From the NCBI RefSeq assembly GCF_026008495.1, contig NZ_BQUN01000095.1, forward strand, positions 84,583 through 148,582: DNA of 64,000 bases. Reading direction: 5' to 3'. Numbering within the stretch: position 1 is the first letter of the stretch; each line of letters opens with the position of its first letter. The notes beneath the pieces are model-generated. The model was not told the origin of the DNA. It saw only the letters and a program-made list of their open reading frames with translations, and did not search any database. Below, one piece after another: positions 51,914 through 59,931 of the stretch. Origin of the DNA: Streptomyces sp. A012304 (GTDB lineage Bacteria > Actinomycetota > Actinomycetes > Streptomycetales > Streptomycetaceae). Made by a program: the position numbers and the translations under genes.

Positions 51914-52456
51914 TCATTCCTCCTCCCAGTTCGCGTAGTCGCCCATCGCCACGTCATCGCACAAGGTCTCCCACAACCCGTTGTCTGCGAGTGCGGTGGC
52001 ATCGAGAGCAGCGAGGAGCCGACGAAGCTCGTCCGCCACCTCCTGGAACCTGTCCTCCTCGTCTTCCTCGTAGAACGGGAAGCGGGCGATAGTGCCCGCG
52101 ACGCACCGGTGGAAGGCCCCGAGATCCCTGTTCACGTGCCAGGCGGTCGCGGACCCGATCTTGGGGATCTGCACGACGCGACGCGAAGCCACATCGACGC
52201 CGAGCCGACCGAACAGGCCGCTGGACCCAAAGACGACCAACCCGCTCTCACCGATCCCGTCCAGGAGTGTCGCCTCAGTCAGCGGTTGGTACTCATAACC
52301 GATCAGCCCTGCTGGCACGCCGATTTCCCGCAGATCGGCGGCGATCTCAGCAGGCACCCCTGGTGAGCAGCCGATACGGACCACGGCGTACTGGGGCAAC
52401 GGCAACGGCGGGAAGTCTCGGATCACGCGAGCATCATCCTCGTGCTCCGGCCACAC
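51914..52456 (-). CDS. SUKH-4-like immunity protein
   Basis: This 180-residue acidic protein has the family traits VPAGLIGYEYQPLT, LVVFGSSGLFGRLGVDVASR and NRDLGAFHRCVAGTIARFPF (an acidic loop EEDEEDRF follows). It begins with GTG without a good ribosome site, so the start may differ. It is the third member of the immunity array and lies between Imm21 and the intact transposase. Confidence 0.65.
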   Translation of the reverse strand: MWPEHEDDARVIRDFPPLPLPQYAVVRIGCSPGVPAEIAADLREIGVPAGLIGYEYQPLTEATLLDGIGESGLVVFGSSGLFGRLGVDVASRRVVQIPKIGSATAWHVNRDLGAFHRCVAGTIARFPFYEEDEEDRFQEVADELRRLLAALDATALADNGLWETLCDDVAMGDYANWEEE

Positions 52457-52518
52457 CGGGAAGGCGCGAGCTGACCCCTGCCACCCTGCGGCGGGCCCCC
52501 GACATCACTCAATCAAGT

Positions 52519-53292
52519 TCAGTATCCGGTGAGAGCGAGGTTGTGGAGGCGGGCGATGCCGAGCATGGCGTGGCGGACGCCGTCGCCCTTCAGACGGCAG
52601 TCGCGGAGGATCTTCCAGGTCTTCATGCGGGCGAAGGTGTGCTCGACTCGGGCGCGCACTTTGCGGTGGGAGGCATTGTGGGCTTCCTTCCAGGCCGGTA
52701 GCTCAATCTGGCCGCGTTCTCGGCGGTGCGGGATGACCAGGCCGGTGCCGCGGTAGCCGCCGTCTGCAATCACGGTGGTGTTGCCGACCGAGTTCTTGGC
52801 CCCGGACAGTTCCCATGCCTTGCAGTCGTTGCGGTTGCCGGGCACGGGCCGGCCGACGGAGACGACAAGGCGTGAGTCGGCGTCGATGACGACCTGGTGG
52901 TTGGTCGAGTAGCGGTAATTCTTGGACTGCTCCGCCACGCTGTGGTCCCGTGTCGGCACCAGGGTGCCGTCCACGATCAGCACAGTGTCTCTGCTGAAGC
53001 GACTGCGCGGCCGCAGCGCGAGCAAGGGCCCGAGCTGGCTAACGATCCGGCCCGCGGCCGACTTCGAGATCCCGAACAGGGGAGCCAGCTGCCGCAAGGT
53101 CAGGTTCGTCCGCCAGTAGGCGGCGACCAGCAGAACCCGGTCTTCCAGCGCCAGACTCCACGGACGGCCCCTGCAAACCAGGTGCGGGCCTCCGCGCCAC
53201 AGCACGGTGATCAGTTTCCCGAACTGCTTCGGACTCAGCCCGGAGTACGGCGCTATCCATGACGGCTCCGACGCCGTGATCACAGCCCCCAC
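52519..53292 (-). CDS. IS5-family transposase, intact
   Basis: This 257-residue DDE transposase is collinear with and about 80% similar to the broken copy at 50319. LFGISKSAAGRIVSQLGPLL is the helix-turn-helix; catalytic residues lie in LIVDGTLVPTRDHSV, VIADGGYRGTG and RVEHTFARMKTWKI. The reading frame is complete. Clear terminal repeats directly around this copy were not found, so it may be immobile on its own or use the outer island ends. Confidence 0.9.
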   Translation of the reverse strand: MGAVITASEPSWIAPYSGLSPKQFGKLITVLWRGGPHLVCRGRPWSLALEDRVLLVAAYWRTNLTLRQLAPLFGISKSAAGRIVSQLGPLLALRPRSRFSRDTVLIVDGTLVPTRDHSVAEQSKNYRYSTNHQVVIDADSRLVVSVGRPVPGNRNDCKAWELSGAKNSVGNTTVIADGGYRGTGLVIPHRRERGQIELPAWKEAHNASHRKVRARVEHTFARMKTWKILRDCRLKGDGVRHAMLGIARLHNLALTGY

Positions 53293-53369
53293 AAGTAGAT
53301 CATCTCAGCGGTGAGCCCAGCATCCCTGCGCGCTCCAGATACACGGGCCGTGGCTCTACCGGGCCAAGG

Positions 53370-53930
53370 TCAGTAGAGCCATCGATCCAGGAGTCCCGGC
53401 CAGAGAAGCCCTTCGTAGCCCTCGAAGGCCGGAGGGTCGATCTCCTTCAGCTCCTCGGCCAGCCGGTTCAGCTCGGCGAAAGCCTGCTCTTCCTCCTCTT
53501 CGGAGAGGTACTCCTCGGGGCCATCCGGTTCGCTGAGAAGCTCTGAGGCGGTGACGCGACTGCCGTAACGGTGAAGGACGTCGAGCCACACGTCGACACA
53601 CGAGTTGGCGAACCATGCCTCCCCGTCCGGCATGACGAAGTAGACCGCCCCGGTCTCCGGCTCGACGCCGAACGATGACCGCTCGGCCGGCTCATCGAGG
53701 TCCGCCTGCTCGGTGAGACGGTAGAGCGGGCCGCGGGACGTGAGCAGGACCGGATCAGCCTCGCTCTGAATCACGACTCGCTCGATGAGACGTGGAGCTA
53801 CCGGAATGCCCACCTCGACGAGCTGTACCTTCAGGAAGTCCGGGATCCGCCAGCCAGCCACAACGTCCCGTCTGGCTCGCGTGACACGGCCCAGACCGGC
53901 CCACTCGGTCAGCTGGTCATACGTCGCCAT
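53370..53930 (-). CDS. SUKH-4 family immunity protein
   Basis: The 186 residues begin MATYDQLTEWAGLGRVTRAR. They show the SUKH-4 features VGIPVAPRLIERVV, SSFGVEPETGAVYFVMPDG and FANSCVDVWLDVLHRYGSRV, then an acidic stretch (SEEEEEQAF) and a family-like Trp-rich end. Second SUKH-4-type gene in the array, unlike the first in sequence. No toxin partner. Confidence 0.75.
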   Translation of the reverse strand: MATYDQLTEWAGLGRVTRARRDVVAGWRIPDFLKVQLVEVGIPVAPRLIERVVIQSEADPVLLTSRGPLYRLTEQADLDEPAERSSFGVEPETGAVYFVMPDGEAWFANSCVDVWLDVLHRYGSRVTASELLSEPDGPEEYLSEEEEEQAFAELNRLAEELKEIDPPAFEGYEGLLWPGLLDRWLY

Positions 53931-53998
53931 CGAACGATCCTCTTCGATCGGCTGCGGTCCTTACCCTATCGAGCCGGTCTCTGCTCAGAGCACGGCCG

Positions 53999-54020
53999 CA
54001 CTTGCGGGACAGCCTTTAGC
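53999..54020 (-). repeat. IS5-type end bounding the immunity island
   Basis: The inverse complement reads GCTAAAGGCTGTCCCGCAAGTG, identical at 21 of 22 bases to 49651-49672. It lies 69 nt beyond the last immunity gene. Confidence 0.65.
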
Positions 54021-54147
54021 CCGAATTCCCGGCCACCGGAAACAGCCGTACGCCCCCGCGCACCGTTCTGATCGATTTGTGGAACGCGGGGAGAGGCGCA
54101 GAATGTGAACGAGCGCGCGAATACGGTCACCGGAGGGAACGAGTGAC

Positions 54148-54687
54148 GTGCCGCCTGCGACGAGCCAGCACGTGACCACCTGCGCGCCGTCACCGGATGA
54201 CGCGGAGGCGCTGAGCAGGGTGCATTTCACGGCCTGGCTCGAGAGCTATCCGAATCCTCGTTTCGGGATCGACGAGGACTGGATCAGACAGGCCGTGGGC
54301 CGGCTGGTCACGCCGGAGGGCGTCGCCCAGTGGCGGCGGGCCGTCGAGGACGCCCGCGACCACCCCGACCTGCATTTCTGTCGCGTGGCGCGCACGGTCA
54401 CCCGCGCGGTCGGGTTCCTGTGCGGGCATCGGGCCGAGGCGGAGGTCGCGAGCATCGGCCCGATGTACGTGCTCGCCGAATTCAGCGGCCGGGGAATCGG
54501 CAGCCGGCTCATGAACGAATATCTGTCATGGGTGGGCGAAAGACCGGTATGCCTCTGGGTGACCGTCTACAATACGCGGGCCATCCGCTTCTACACCCGC
54601 CACGGCTTCGAGATCTCGGGCGAGCGGCGGCAGTGGCGGGGAAAGATGCCCATTGTCCGCATGATCCGTCACCCGGAGTGGGCCTAA
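54148..54687 (+). CDS. GNAT-family N-acetyltransferase
   Basis: The 179-residue acetyltransferase carries the acetyl-CoA loop region IGPMYVLAEFSGRGIGSRLMN and the C-terminal PVCLWVTVYNTRAIRFYTRHGFEISG. The GTG follows GGAGGGAAC. Its stop codon lies inside the 3' end of the tRNA-Ile gene encoded on the other strand, so the two overlap by 9 nt. GNATs often inactivate amino-group drugs; a self-resistance role with the NRPS locus is possible but untested. Confidence 0.88.
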   Translation: MPPATSQHVTTCAPSPDDAEALSRVHFTAWLESYPNPRFGIDEDWIRQAVGRLVTPEGVAQWRRAVEDARDHPDLHFCRVARTVTRAVGFLCGHRAEAEVASIGPMYVLAEFSGRGIGSRLMNEYLSWVGERPVCLWVTVYNTRAIRFYTRHGFEISGERRQWRGKMPIVRMIRHPEWA

Positions 54688-54752
54688 GTGGATTCGAACC
54701 ACTGACCTCTTCCTTATCAGGGAAGCGCTCTAACCGACTGAGCTATAGGCCT
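54679..54752 (-). tRNA. tRNA-Ile (GAT)
   Basis: A 74-nt cloverleaf: D arm GCTC/GAGC, anticodon arm CTTCC-CTGATAA-GGAAG (anticodon GAT), variable AGGTC, T arm AGTGG-TTCGAAT-CCACT, discriminator A73, no encoded CCA. The acceptor stem reads AGGCCTA against TAGGCCC, so pair 1-72 is A:C where the usual Streptomyces tRNA-Ile has G:C. It points away from the T-box/ileS unit. The mismatch may affect processing or peptidyl-tRNA hydrolase recognition. Confidence 0.9.
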
Positions 54753-54869
54753 TTTGCGACAATCGCGCCGACAGATTATCAGACCACCAGGGCCGGTTCG
54801 GACCGCCCGGGAGCACCCCGCCCCACGGCCCCGTGGCCGCCCCGGAACCGACTTGCACGGGCGGTCGGC

Positions 54870-55101
54870 CGGTGGGGTAACCTCGGGGCACAGGCGTCGA
54901 TCCGGCCATCACCGGGGAGCCTCCGGAAGAAACGGACCGCCACCCGGCGACTCCCGAGTAGAACCGGACGGGAGTGGCCCGTCACAGCCTCAATCGAGCG
55001 GTCGTCCGTGCGTGGACGGCAAGCGGGGTGGTACCGCGGCGTCCCAGGCCGGGACAGTCGTCCCCGCAGGCAGAGTCCGCACGCCGCGCGAGGAGCACCG
55101 C
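54870..55101 (+). promoter_or_regulatory. T-box leader of ileS
   Basis: The conserved T-box core GGGGTGGTACCGCGG lies at 55025-55039, 64 nt before the ileS start. The specifier element contains GGCCATCACCGGGGAGCC with the isoleucine codon ATC at 54908-54910, matching anticodon GAT. Actinobacterial ileS T-boxes are known to act at translation initiation with a short stem I; the ribosome site GAGGAG just before the ATG fits this. Uncharged tRNA-Ile should expose the site and raise synthesis. Confidence 0.85.
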
Positions 55102-55102
55102 A

Positions 55103-58100
55103 ATGGCTGACCGTCAGCCCGACCCGGCACAGTACCCGAACGTTCCCGCCCAGCCGTCCTTCCCTGAGCTCGAGCACGAGGTACTGAACTTCTGGGAAGC
55201 CGACAACACGTTCGTCGCGTCCGTCGAGTCCCGCCCCGCGGGGGACAAGAGCAGCAACGAGTACGTGGTCTACGACGGTCCGCCGTTCGCCAACGGACTG
55301 CCCCACTACGGGCACCTGTTGACCGGCTACGTCAAGGACGCCATTCCGCGCTACCAGACCATGCGCGGCAGGCGTGTCGAACGCCAGTTCGGCTGGGACA
55401 CCCATGGCCTCCCCGCCGAGGTCGAGGCCGAACGGCAGCTCGGCATCGGGCACAAGTCCGAGATCGAGGAGATGGGCATCGAGGCCTTCAACGAGGCCTG
55501 CCGCTCCTCCGTCCTGCGCTACACCTCCGAGTGGCGCGACTACGTCACCCGGCAGGCGCGCTGGGTGGACTTCGACAACGGCTACATGACCTCCGACCTC
55601 TCCTTCATGGAGTCGGTCATGTGGGCGTTCAAGCAGCTGTGGGACAAGGGGCTGGTCTACTCCGGGTTCCGCGTCCTGTGGTACTGCTGGCGCTGCGAGA
55701 CGCCGCTGTCCAGCACCGAGACGAAGATGGACGACGTCTATCTCGACCGGCAGGACCCCGCCGTCACGGTCGGTCTGCGGCTGTCCGCGCCGAACGCGCC
55801 CGAGAACGACCTGAACGGCGCTCTCGCGCTGATCTGGACGACCACTCCGTGGACGCTGCCGTCGAACCTCGCCGTGGCGGTGAACCCCGACCTCGACTAC
55901 GTGCTCGTGCAGACCGACGCGGAACACGGCGGCGAGCGCTATGTCCTCGCCGAAGCCCGGGTCCCGCACTACGCCCGGGAGTTGGGCGAGGAGCCCACCG
56001 TCCTGCGCCGGCTCAAGGGGTCCGACCTGCTCGGACTCTCCTACACCCCGCCCTTCGACTTCTTCCTCGGCCGGGAGAACGCCCACCAGGTGCTGGCCGC
56101 GGACTACGTCACCGTCGAGGACGGCACCGGCCTGGTCCACATCGCCCCGGCGTTCGGTGAGGAGGACAAGGCGGTCACCGACGCGGCCGGGATCGAGGTC
56201 GTGATCCCGGTCGACAGCCGCGGCGAGTTCACCACCGAGGTGCCCCCCTACGCGGGCGCGCAGGTGTTCGACGCGAACAAGGCCATCATCAAGGACCTGC
56301 GCGACGGGGCGCCGTACGTGCTGGGCGTGCTGCTGCGGCACGAGACGTACGACCACCCCTACCCGCACTGCTGGCGGTGCAACAACCCGCTCATCCAGCG
56401 CGCCGTCGACTCCTGGTTCGTCCGGGTCACCGCGTTCCGGCAGCGGATGGTCGAACTCAACCAGGACATCAACTGGGTTCCGTCCAACATCCGGGACGGT
56501 CAGTTCGGCAAGTGGCTGGAAGGCGCCCGCGACTGGAACATCTCGCGCAACCGGTACTGGGGTTCGCCGATCCCGGTGTGGGTCTCCGACGACCCGCGCT
56601 ATCCGCGCGTCGACGTCTACGGTTCGCTGGACGAGCTGGAGCGGGACTTCGGGGTGCGCCCGACCGACCTGCACCGCCCCTACATCGACCAGCTGACCCG
56701 GCCCAACCCGGACGACCCGACGGGCAACTCCACCATGCGCCGGGTCCCGGAGGTCCTCGACTGCTGGTTCGAGTCGGGCTCCATGCCGTTCGCCCAGGTG
56801 CACTACCCGTTCGAGAACACCGAGTGGTTCGAGGACCACTACCCCGGTGACTTCATCGTCGAGTACAACGGACAGACCCGCGGCTGGTTCTACACCCTGC
56901 ACGTGCTCGCCACGGCCCTGTTCGACCGGCCCGCGTTCTCCTCGGCGCTCGTCCACGGCATCGTGCTCGGCGACGACGGTCAGAAGATGTCGAAGTCGCG
57001 GCGCAACTACCCCGACGTGCGGGAGGTGTTCGAGCGCGACGGCTCCGACGCCATGCGCTGGTTCCTGTTCTCCTCGCCCATCCTGCGCGGCGGGAACCTG
57101 GTCGTCACCGAACAGGCCATCCGCGAGGGCGTCCGCCAGGCGATCCTGCCGCTGTGGAACACCTGGTACTTCCAGTCCCTCTACGCCCGCGCGGCCGGCC
57201 ACCGCGGGACGTGGCGGACCGACAGCGGACATGTGCTGGACCGGTACATGCTGGCCCGGACGGCCAAGCTCGTCGACGGGATCACGGCCGCCATGGACGC
57301 CCTGGACATCGACGGGGCGTGCGAGCAGCTCCGTGACCACGCCGAGGTGCTGACCAACTGGTACGTGCGGCGTTCCCGGAAGCGGTTCTGGGACGGCGAC
57401 GCCGACGCCCTCGACACGCTGCACACCGTGCTGGAAGTGACCACGCGGGTCGCCGCGCCGCTGCTGCCGTACACCACGGAGAGCATCTGGCAGGGACTCA
57501 CCGCGGGACGTTCGGTGCACCTCACCGACTGGCCGTCCTCCGGTGACCTGCCCCACGACAGCGACCTGGTCGTCGCCATGGACCGGGTGCGCCAGGTGGC
57601 GTCGGCCGCGCTGTCGCTGCGCAAGGCGCGCGGTCTGCGCGTGCGGCTGCCGCTGACCAGGCTGGTCGTCGCGGCCACCGACGCGGACTCCCTCGCGCCG
57701 TTCGCCGACATCCTGCGCGACGAGGTCAACGTCCGCGGCGTCGAGCTGACGACCGATGTCACGGCGCACGGCCGGTTCGAGATCGCGGTCAATCCGTCGG
57801 CGTGCGGTCCCCGCCTGGGTCCGGACACCCAGAAGGTGATCCGGGCGGTGAAGGCGGGCGAGTACGTCCAGCACGCCGGCGGGGTGACCGTCGCGGGGAT
57901 CGAGCTGCTGCCCGGCGAGTACACCGAACGCCTCGTCGCGACCGACCCGGACGAGACGGCCGCCCTGCCCGGCAACACCGGACTGGTCGTGCTGGACACC
58001 ACGTTGACGCCGGAGCTGATGGCCGAGGGCCTGGCGAAGGACGTGATCCGGCTGGTCCAGAAGGCGCGCCGGGAGGCCGGCTTCGACGTCTCGCAGCGGA

Positions 58101-58276
58101 TCGCGCTGACGCTGGACGCCCCGGAGTCGGTGCTCGACGCCGTCCGCGCGCACGAGACGCTCCTCGCGGGCGAGGTACTGGCCTCGTCCGTGACCTACGC
58201 GGAGGTGACGGACCCCACCCTCACCGAGGCGGTGGCCGACGGCGCGCGGGTGAAGGCACGCGTGGAAGCGGTCTGA
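55103..58276 (+). CDS. ileS: Isoleucyl-tRNA synthetase, type 2 (eukaryote-like)
   Basis: The 1057-residue class I synthetase charges tRNA-Ile. The HIGH motif is HYGH at 68-71 within GPPFANGLPHYGHLLTGYVK. The editing domain has LIWTTTPWTLPSNLAV, and KMSKS is at about 628-632 (GQKMSKSRRNYPD). The sequence resembles the mycobacterial/eukaryotic type 2 enzymes that tolerate mupirocin rather than the usual Streptomyces enzyme, which as recalled has an EGPPTANGMPG-type first motif. A type 2 copy beside a biosynthetic operon suggests self-resistance to an IleRS inhibitor. It could also be the sole IleRS of this strain; the genome must be checked. Confidence 0.93.
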   Translation: MADRQPDPAQYPNVPAQPSFPELEHEVLNFWEADNTFVASVESRPAGDKSSNEYVVYDGPPFANGLPHYGHLLTGYVKDAIPRYQTMRGRRVERQFGWDTHGLPAEVEAERQLGIGHKSEIEEMGIEAFNEACRSSVLRYTSEWRDYVTRQARWVDFDNGYMTSDLSFMESVMWAFKQLWDKGLVYSGFRVLWYCWRCETPLSSTETKMDDVYLDRQDPAVTVGLRLSAPNAPENDLNGALALIWTTTPWTLPSNLAVAVNPDLDYVLVQTDAEHGGERYVLAEARVPHYARELGEEPTVLRRLKGSDLLGLSYTPPFDFFLGRENAHQVLAADYVTVEDGTGLVHIAPAFGEEDKAVTDAAGIEVVIPVDSRGEFTTEVPPYAGAQVFDANKAIIKDLRDGAPYVLGVLLRHETYDHPYPHCWRCNNPLIQRAVDSWFVRVTAFRQRMVELNQDINWVPSNIRDGQFGKWLEGARDWNISRNRYWGSPIPVWVSDDPRYPRVDVYGSLDELERDFGVRPTDLHRPYIDQLTRPNPDDPTGNSTMRRVPEVLDCWFESGSMPFAQVHYPFENTEWFEDHYPGDFIVEYNGQTRGWFYTLHVLATALFDRPAFSSALVHGIVLGDDGQKMSKSRRNYPDVREVFERDGSDAMRWFLFSSPILRGGNLVVTEQAIREGVRQAILPLWNTWYFQSLYARAAGHRGTWRTDSGHVLDRYMLARTAKLVDGITAAMDALDIDGACEQLRDHAEVLTNWYVRRSRKRFWDGDADALDTLHTVLEVTTRVAAPLLPYTTESIWQGLTAGRSVHLTDWPSSGDLPHDSDLVVAMDRVRQVASAALSLRKARGLRVRLPLTRLVVAATDADSLAPFADILRDEVNVRGVELTTDVTAHGRFEIAVNPSACGPRLGPDTQKVIRAVKAGEYVQHAGGVTVAGIELLPGEYTERLVATDPDETAALPGNTGLVVLDTTLTPELMAEGLAKDVIRLVQKARREAGFDVSQRIALTLDAPESVLDAVRAHETLLAGEVLASSVTYAEVTDPTLTEAVADGARVKARVEAV

Positions 58277-58287
58277 CCCTGTTCCCT

Positions 58288-58323
58288 GGGCCGCGACGAC
58301 GGGTTCCCCGCACGTCGCGGCCC
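58288..58323. terminator. Bidirectional terminator hairpin
   Basis: An 11-bp stem GGGCCGCGACG / CGTCGCGGCCC surrounds a 14-nt loop, between convergent ileS and the JmjC gene. Confidence 0.75.
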
Positions 58324-58354
58324 ACGGGCACCGGGGGTGCCGGACGGGCGGGTC

Positions 58355-59140
58355 TCAGATGGCCGCCTTCAGCTCGTCGGGCAGACGGATGACCGGGGGC
58401 AGGACGGGGGGCTCTCCTGGAACGGCCGCGAAGGCGCAGGCCAGGTGGAGGGTGGGCACGCCCACGGGGGTCACCTCGTGGAACCACCCCGGCGGCACGT
58501 AGAGGGCGTCACCGGCGGCGAGCTCGCCCTCCCAGAACAGCCCGGCCCGCACCCGCCGCAGCTCGTCGGGGGTTCCGCCGGCCTCACCGCGGGCGGCCGC
58601 CTGGATCCCCTCCTTGTAGGCGGTCGACTCCGGGCCGCGCACCGCGGGACGCGTGGGGCGGTAGATCCTCCAGTGCTTGCGGCCCGCCAGTTGCAGCACG
58701 AGGTTGTCGGTGTAGTCGTAGTGGAGCGCGAGCCCCTTGAGGCTGCCCCACGCGGCGTAGGCGTTGACGTAGACCGGGGCCCCGGGGCGCGACAGCTCGG
58801 CGGCGAGTTCGGCCAGCGGGGGATGCACCTCTTCCAGTGCCTCCACCCGCAGCGTCGCTCCCGCCAGACGTCGCCGCAGCTCGTCCGGGGACGTCCGGCG
58901 CGGCGCACGCCAGATGGACTCGCCGTTGGTGAGCACACAGACGCGGCTCATCCCGGGGTCCGGCAGCGACAGGTCCTTCTGGATGGTGGCGCTGCCCGGC
59001 CCCTCGAAGCACGACGTGGCCAGAATGCGTTCCAGGTCGCCCCAGGTCAGCAGCTGTTCCAGAGCCGGGATCGAGACGCGCCGCGGCTCGTCGCCCGGCG
59101 CGGCCGCTCCGGCCGGGAAAATGGTGTCCAGCAGGCTCAT
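58355..59140 (-). CDS. JmjC/cupin-4 2-oxoglutarate oxygenase
   Basis: The 261-residue protein has a JmjC-like cupin core. Iron ligands are in ALHYDYTDNLVLQLAGRKHW (HxD) and the distal His in PPGWFHEVTP. A C-terminal PxIRLPDEL tail follows. Fe(II)/2-oxoglutarate enzymes of this type hydroxylate amino-acid residues, including carrier-bound or peptide substrates. It is the last gene of the NRPS operon and overlaps the methyltransferase stop in ATGA. Likely a tailoring hydroxylase (inference). Confidence 0.85.
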   Translation of the reverse strand: MSLLDTIFPAGAAAPGDEPRRVSIPALEQLLTWGDLERILATSCFEGPGSATIQKDLSLPDPGMSRVCVLTNGESIWRAPRRTSPDELRRRLAGATLRVEALEEVHPPLAELAAELSRPGAPVYVNAYAAWGSLKGLALHYDYTDNLVLQLAGRKHWRIYRPTRPAVRGPESTAYKEGIQAAARGEAGGTPDELRRVRAGLFWEGELAAGDALYVPPGWFHEVTPVGVPTLHLACAFAAVPGEPPVLPPVIRLPDELKAAI

Positions 59141-59931
59141 GCCATCCTCCGGAGAATCGAGTCGACGCAGCTGGTCGCGTTACGGCCGAAGAAGTCCGTG
59201 AAATGCGTGTCGACCGCGTACTCGCCCGGATGGGCGGCGGTGAAGTCCCCCAGGTCCGAGGACTTGCCCACGCTGTCCTCCACCACGATGTAGTCCCCCT
59301 CCTCCAGCCGTTCGTGCACGTACTCGAGCACGCCGCGGACACCGACGTGCGCGTCCTCGACGATCAGCCGCGGTCCACGCGCCAACGCGTCGGCCGGCAC
59401 GATCTCGTCGATCCGGCGCGCGTCTCCGGTGAGGAAGTCGACGCGGGGATGGGCGACGGACACGGGCTGCACGTCGACGGAGACCACCCGGCAGTCCAGA
59501 CCGTGCAGTTCCGCGAGATCGGCCATCCACAGGGCGCTCGCGCCGTTGCCGGAACCGATCTCCAGGACGACCGCCGGGCGCAGTTCCGCCAGGAGCATGG
59601 GCACGAGGGCGAAGTCGAACGCGCTCTTGAACAGGTCGTGTCCTCGCCAGCGGGTCGGCCGGGCCGTGCCCTGGCTCATGATCAGCACCTCGTCCGGGAT
59701 CTCGCTGCGGCGGTGCGGATCGAGACCCGTGAGGTCGACGGCGTGCCGCTCGGCCCACGGGACGAAGCGTCCGGCCTCCCACGCGGCGCTGTGGCGGGCG
59801 AGCCGGGCCGCCCACCGCGGATCCCGCTCCTCCGCCTGGCGCAGCACCCGCCGGTCGTAGTACGTCGGAATCCCCTGCTGGCTCTGGTCCACCCGAGCGC
59901 GCGTGCGGCGCATCAGCTCGTCGATCGTCAT
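59137..59931 (-). CDS. CmcI-family SAM methyltransferase
   Basis: The 264-residue cephalosporin-hydroxylase (CmcI)-like protein has the SAM site VVLEIGSGNGASALWMADLA, VVSVDVQPVSV and the metal/catalytic strand IVEDSVGKSSDLG. The family name is historic; members are mostly O-methyltransferases acting on natural products. Start ATG 59931 overlaps the DUF2817 stop (ATGA). An active-site loop GTARPTRWRG lies upstream of the SAM site. Confidence 0.85.
   Translation of the reverse strand: MTIDELMRRTRARVDQSQQGIPTYYDRRVLRQAEERDPRWAARLARHSAAWEAGRFVPWAERHAVDLTGLDPHRRSEIPDEVLIMSQGTARPTRWRGHDLFKSAFDFALVPMLLAELRPAVVLEIGSGNGASALWMADLAELHGLDCRVVSVDVQPVSVAHPRVDFLTGDARRIDEIVPADALARGPRLIVEDAHVGVRGVLEYVHERLEEGDYIVVEDSVGKSSDLGDFTAAHPGEYAVDTHFTDFFGRNATSCVDSILRRMA

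Larger units (their letters stand above)
49651..54020. mobile_element. IS5-bounded island of orphan immunity genes
   Basis: A 22-bp end, GCTAAAGGCTGTCCCG(T/C)AAGTG, occurs at 49651-49672 and in inverted orientation at 53999-54020 (21 of 22 identical). A related inverted end is at 51122-51142. Inside are four immunity-type genes and two IS5-family transposases. The outer ends could allow the whole 4.4-kb block to move as a composite unit, or they may be leftovers of several insertions. Target duplications were not resolved. Confidence 0.55.

Noticed and set aside
54779..58153. 1124-residue minus-strand frame opposite ileS
   Set aside because: Shadow frame. It also runs through the T-box leader, which a real gene would not do.
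55103..58276. ileS as simply the housekeeping gene
   Set aside because: Not fully excluded. The mycobacterial-like first motif differs from the usual Streptomyces enzyme as I recall it, so a second copy is favoured, but a genome search is needed.
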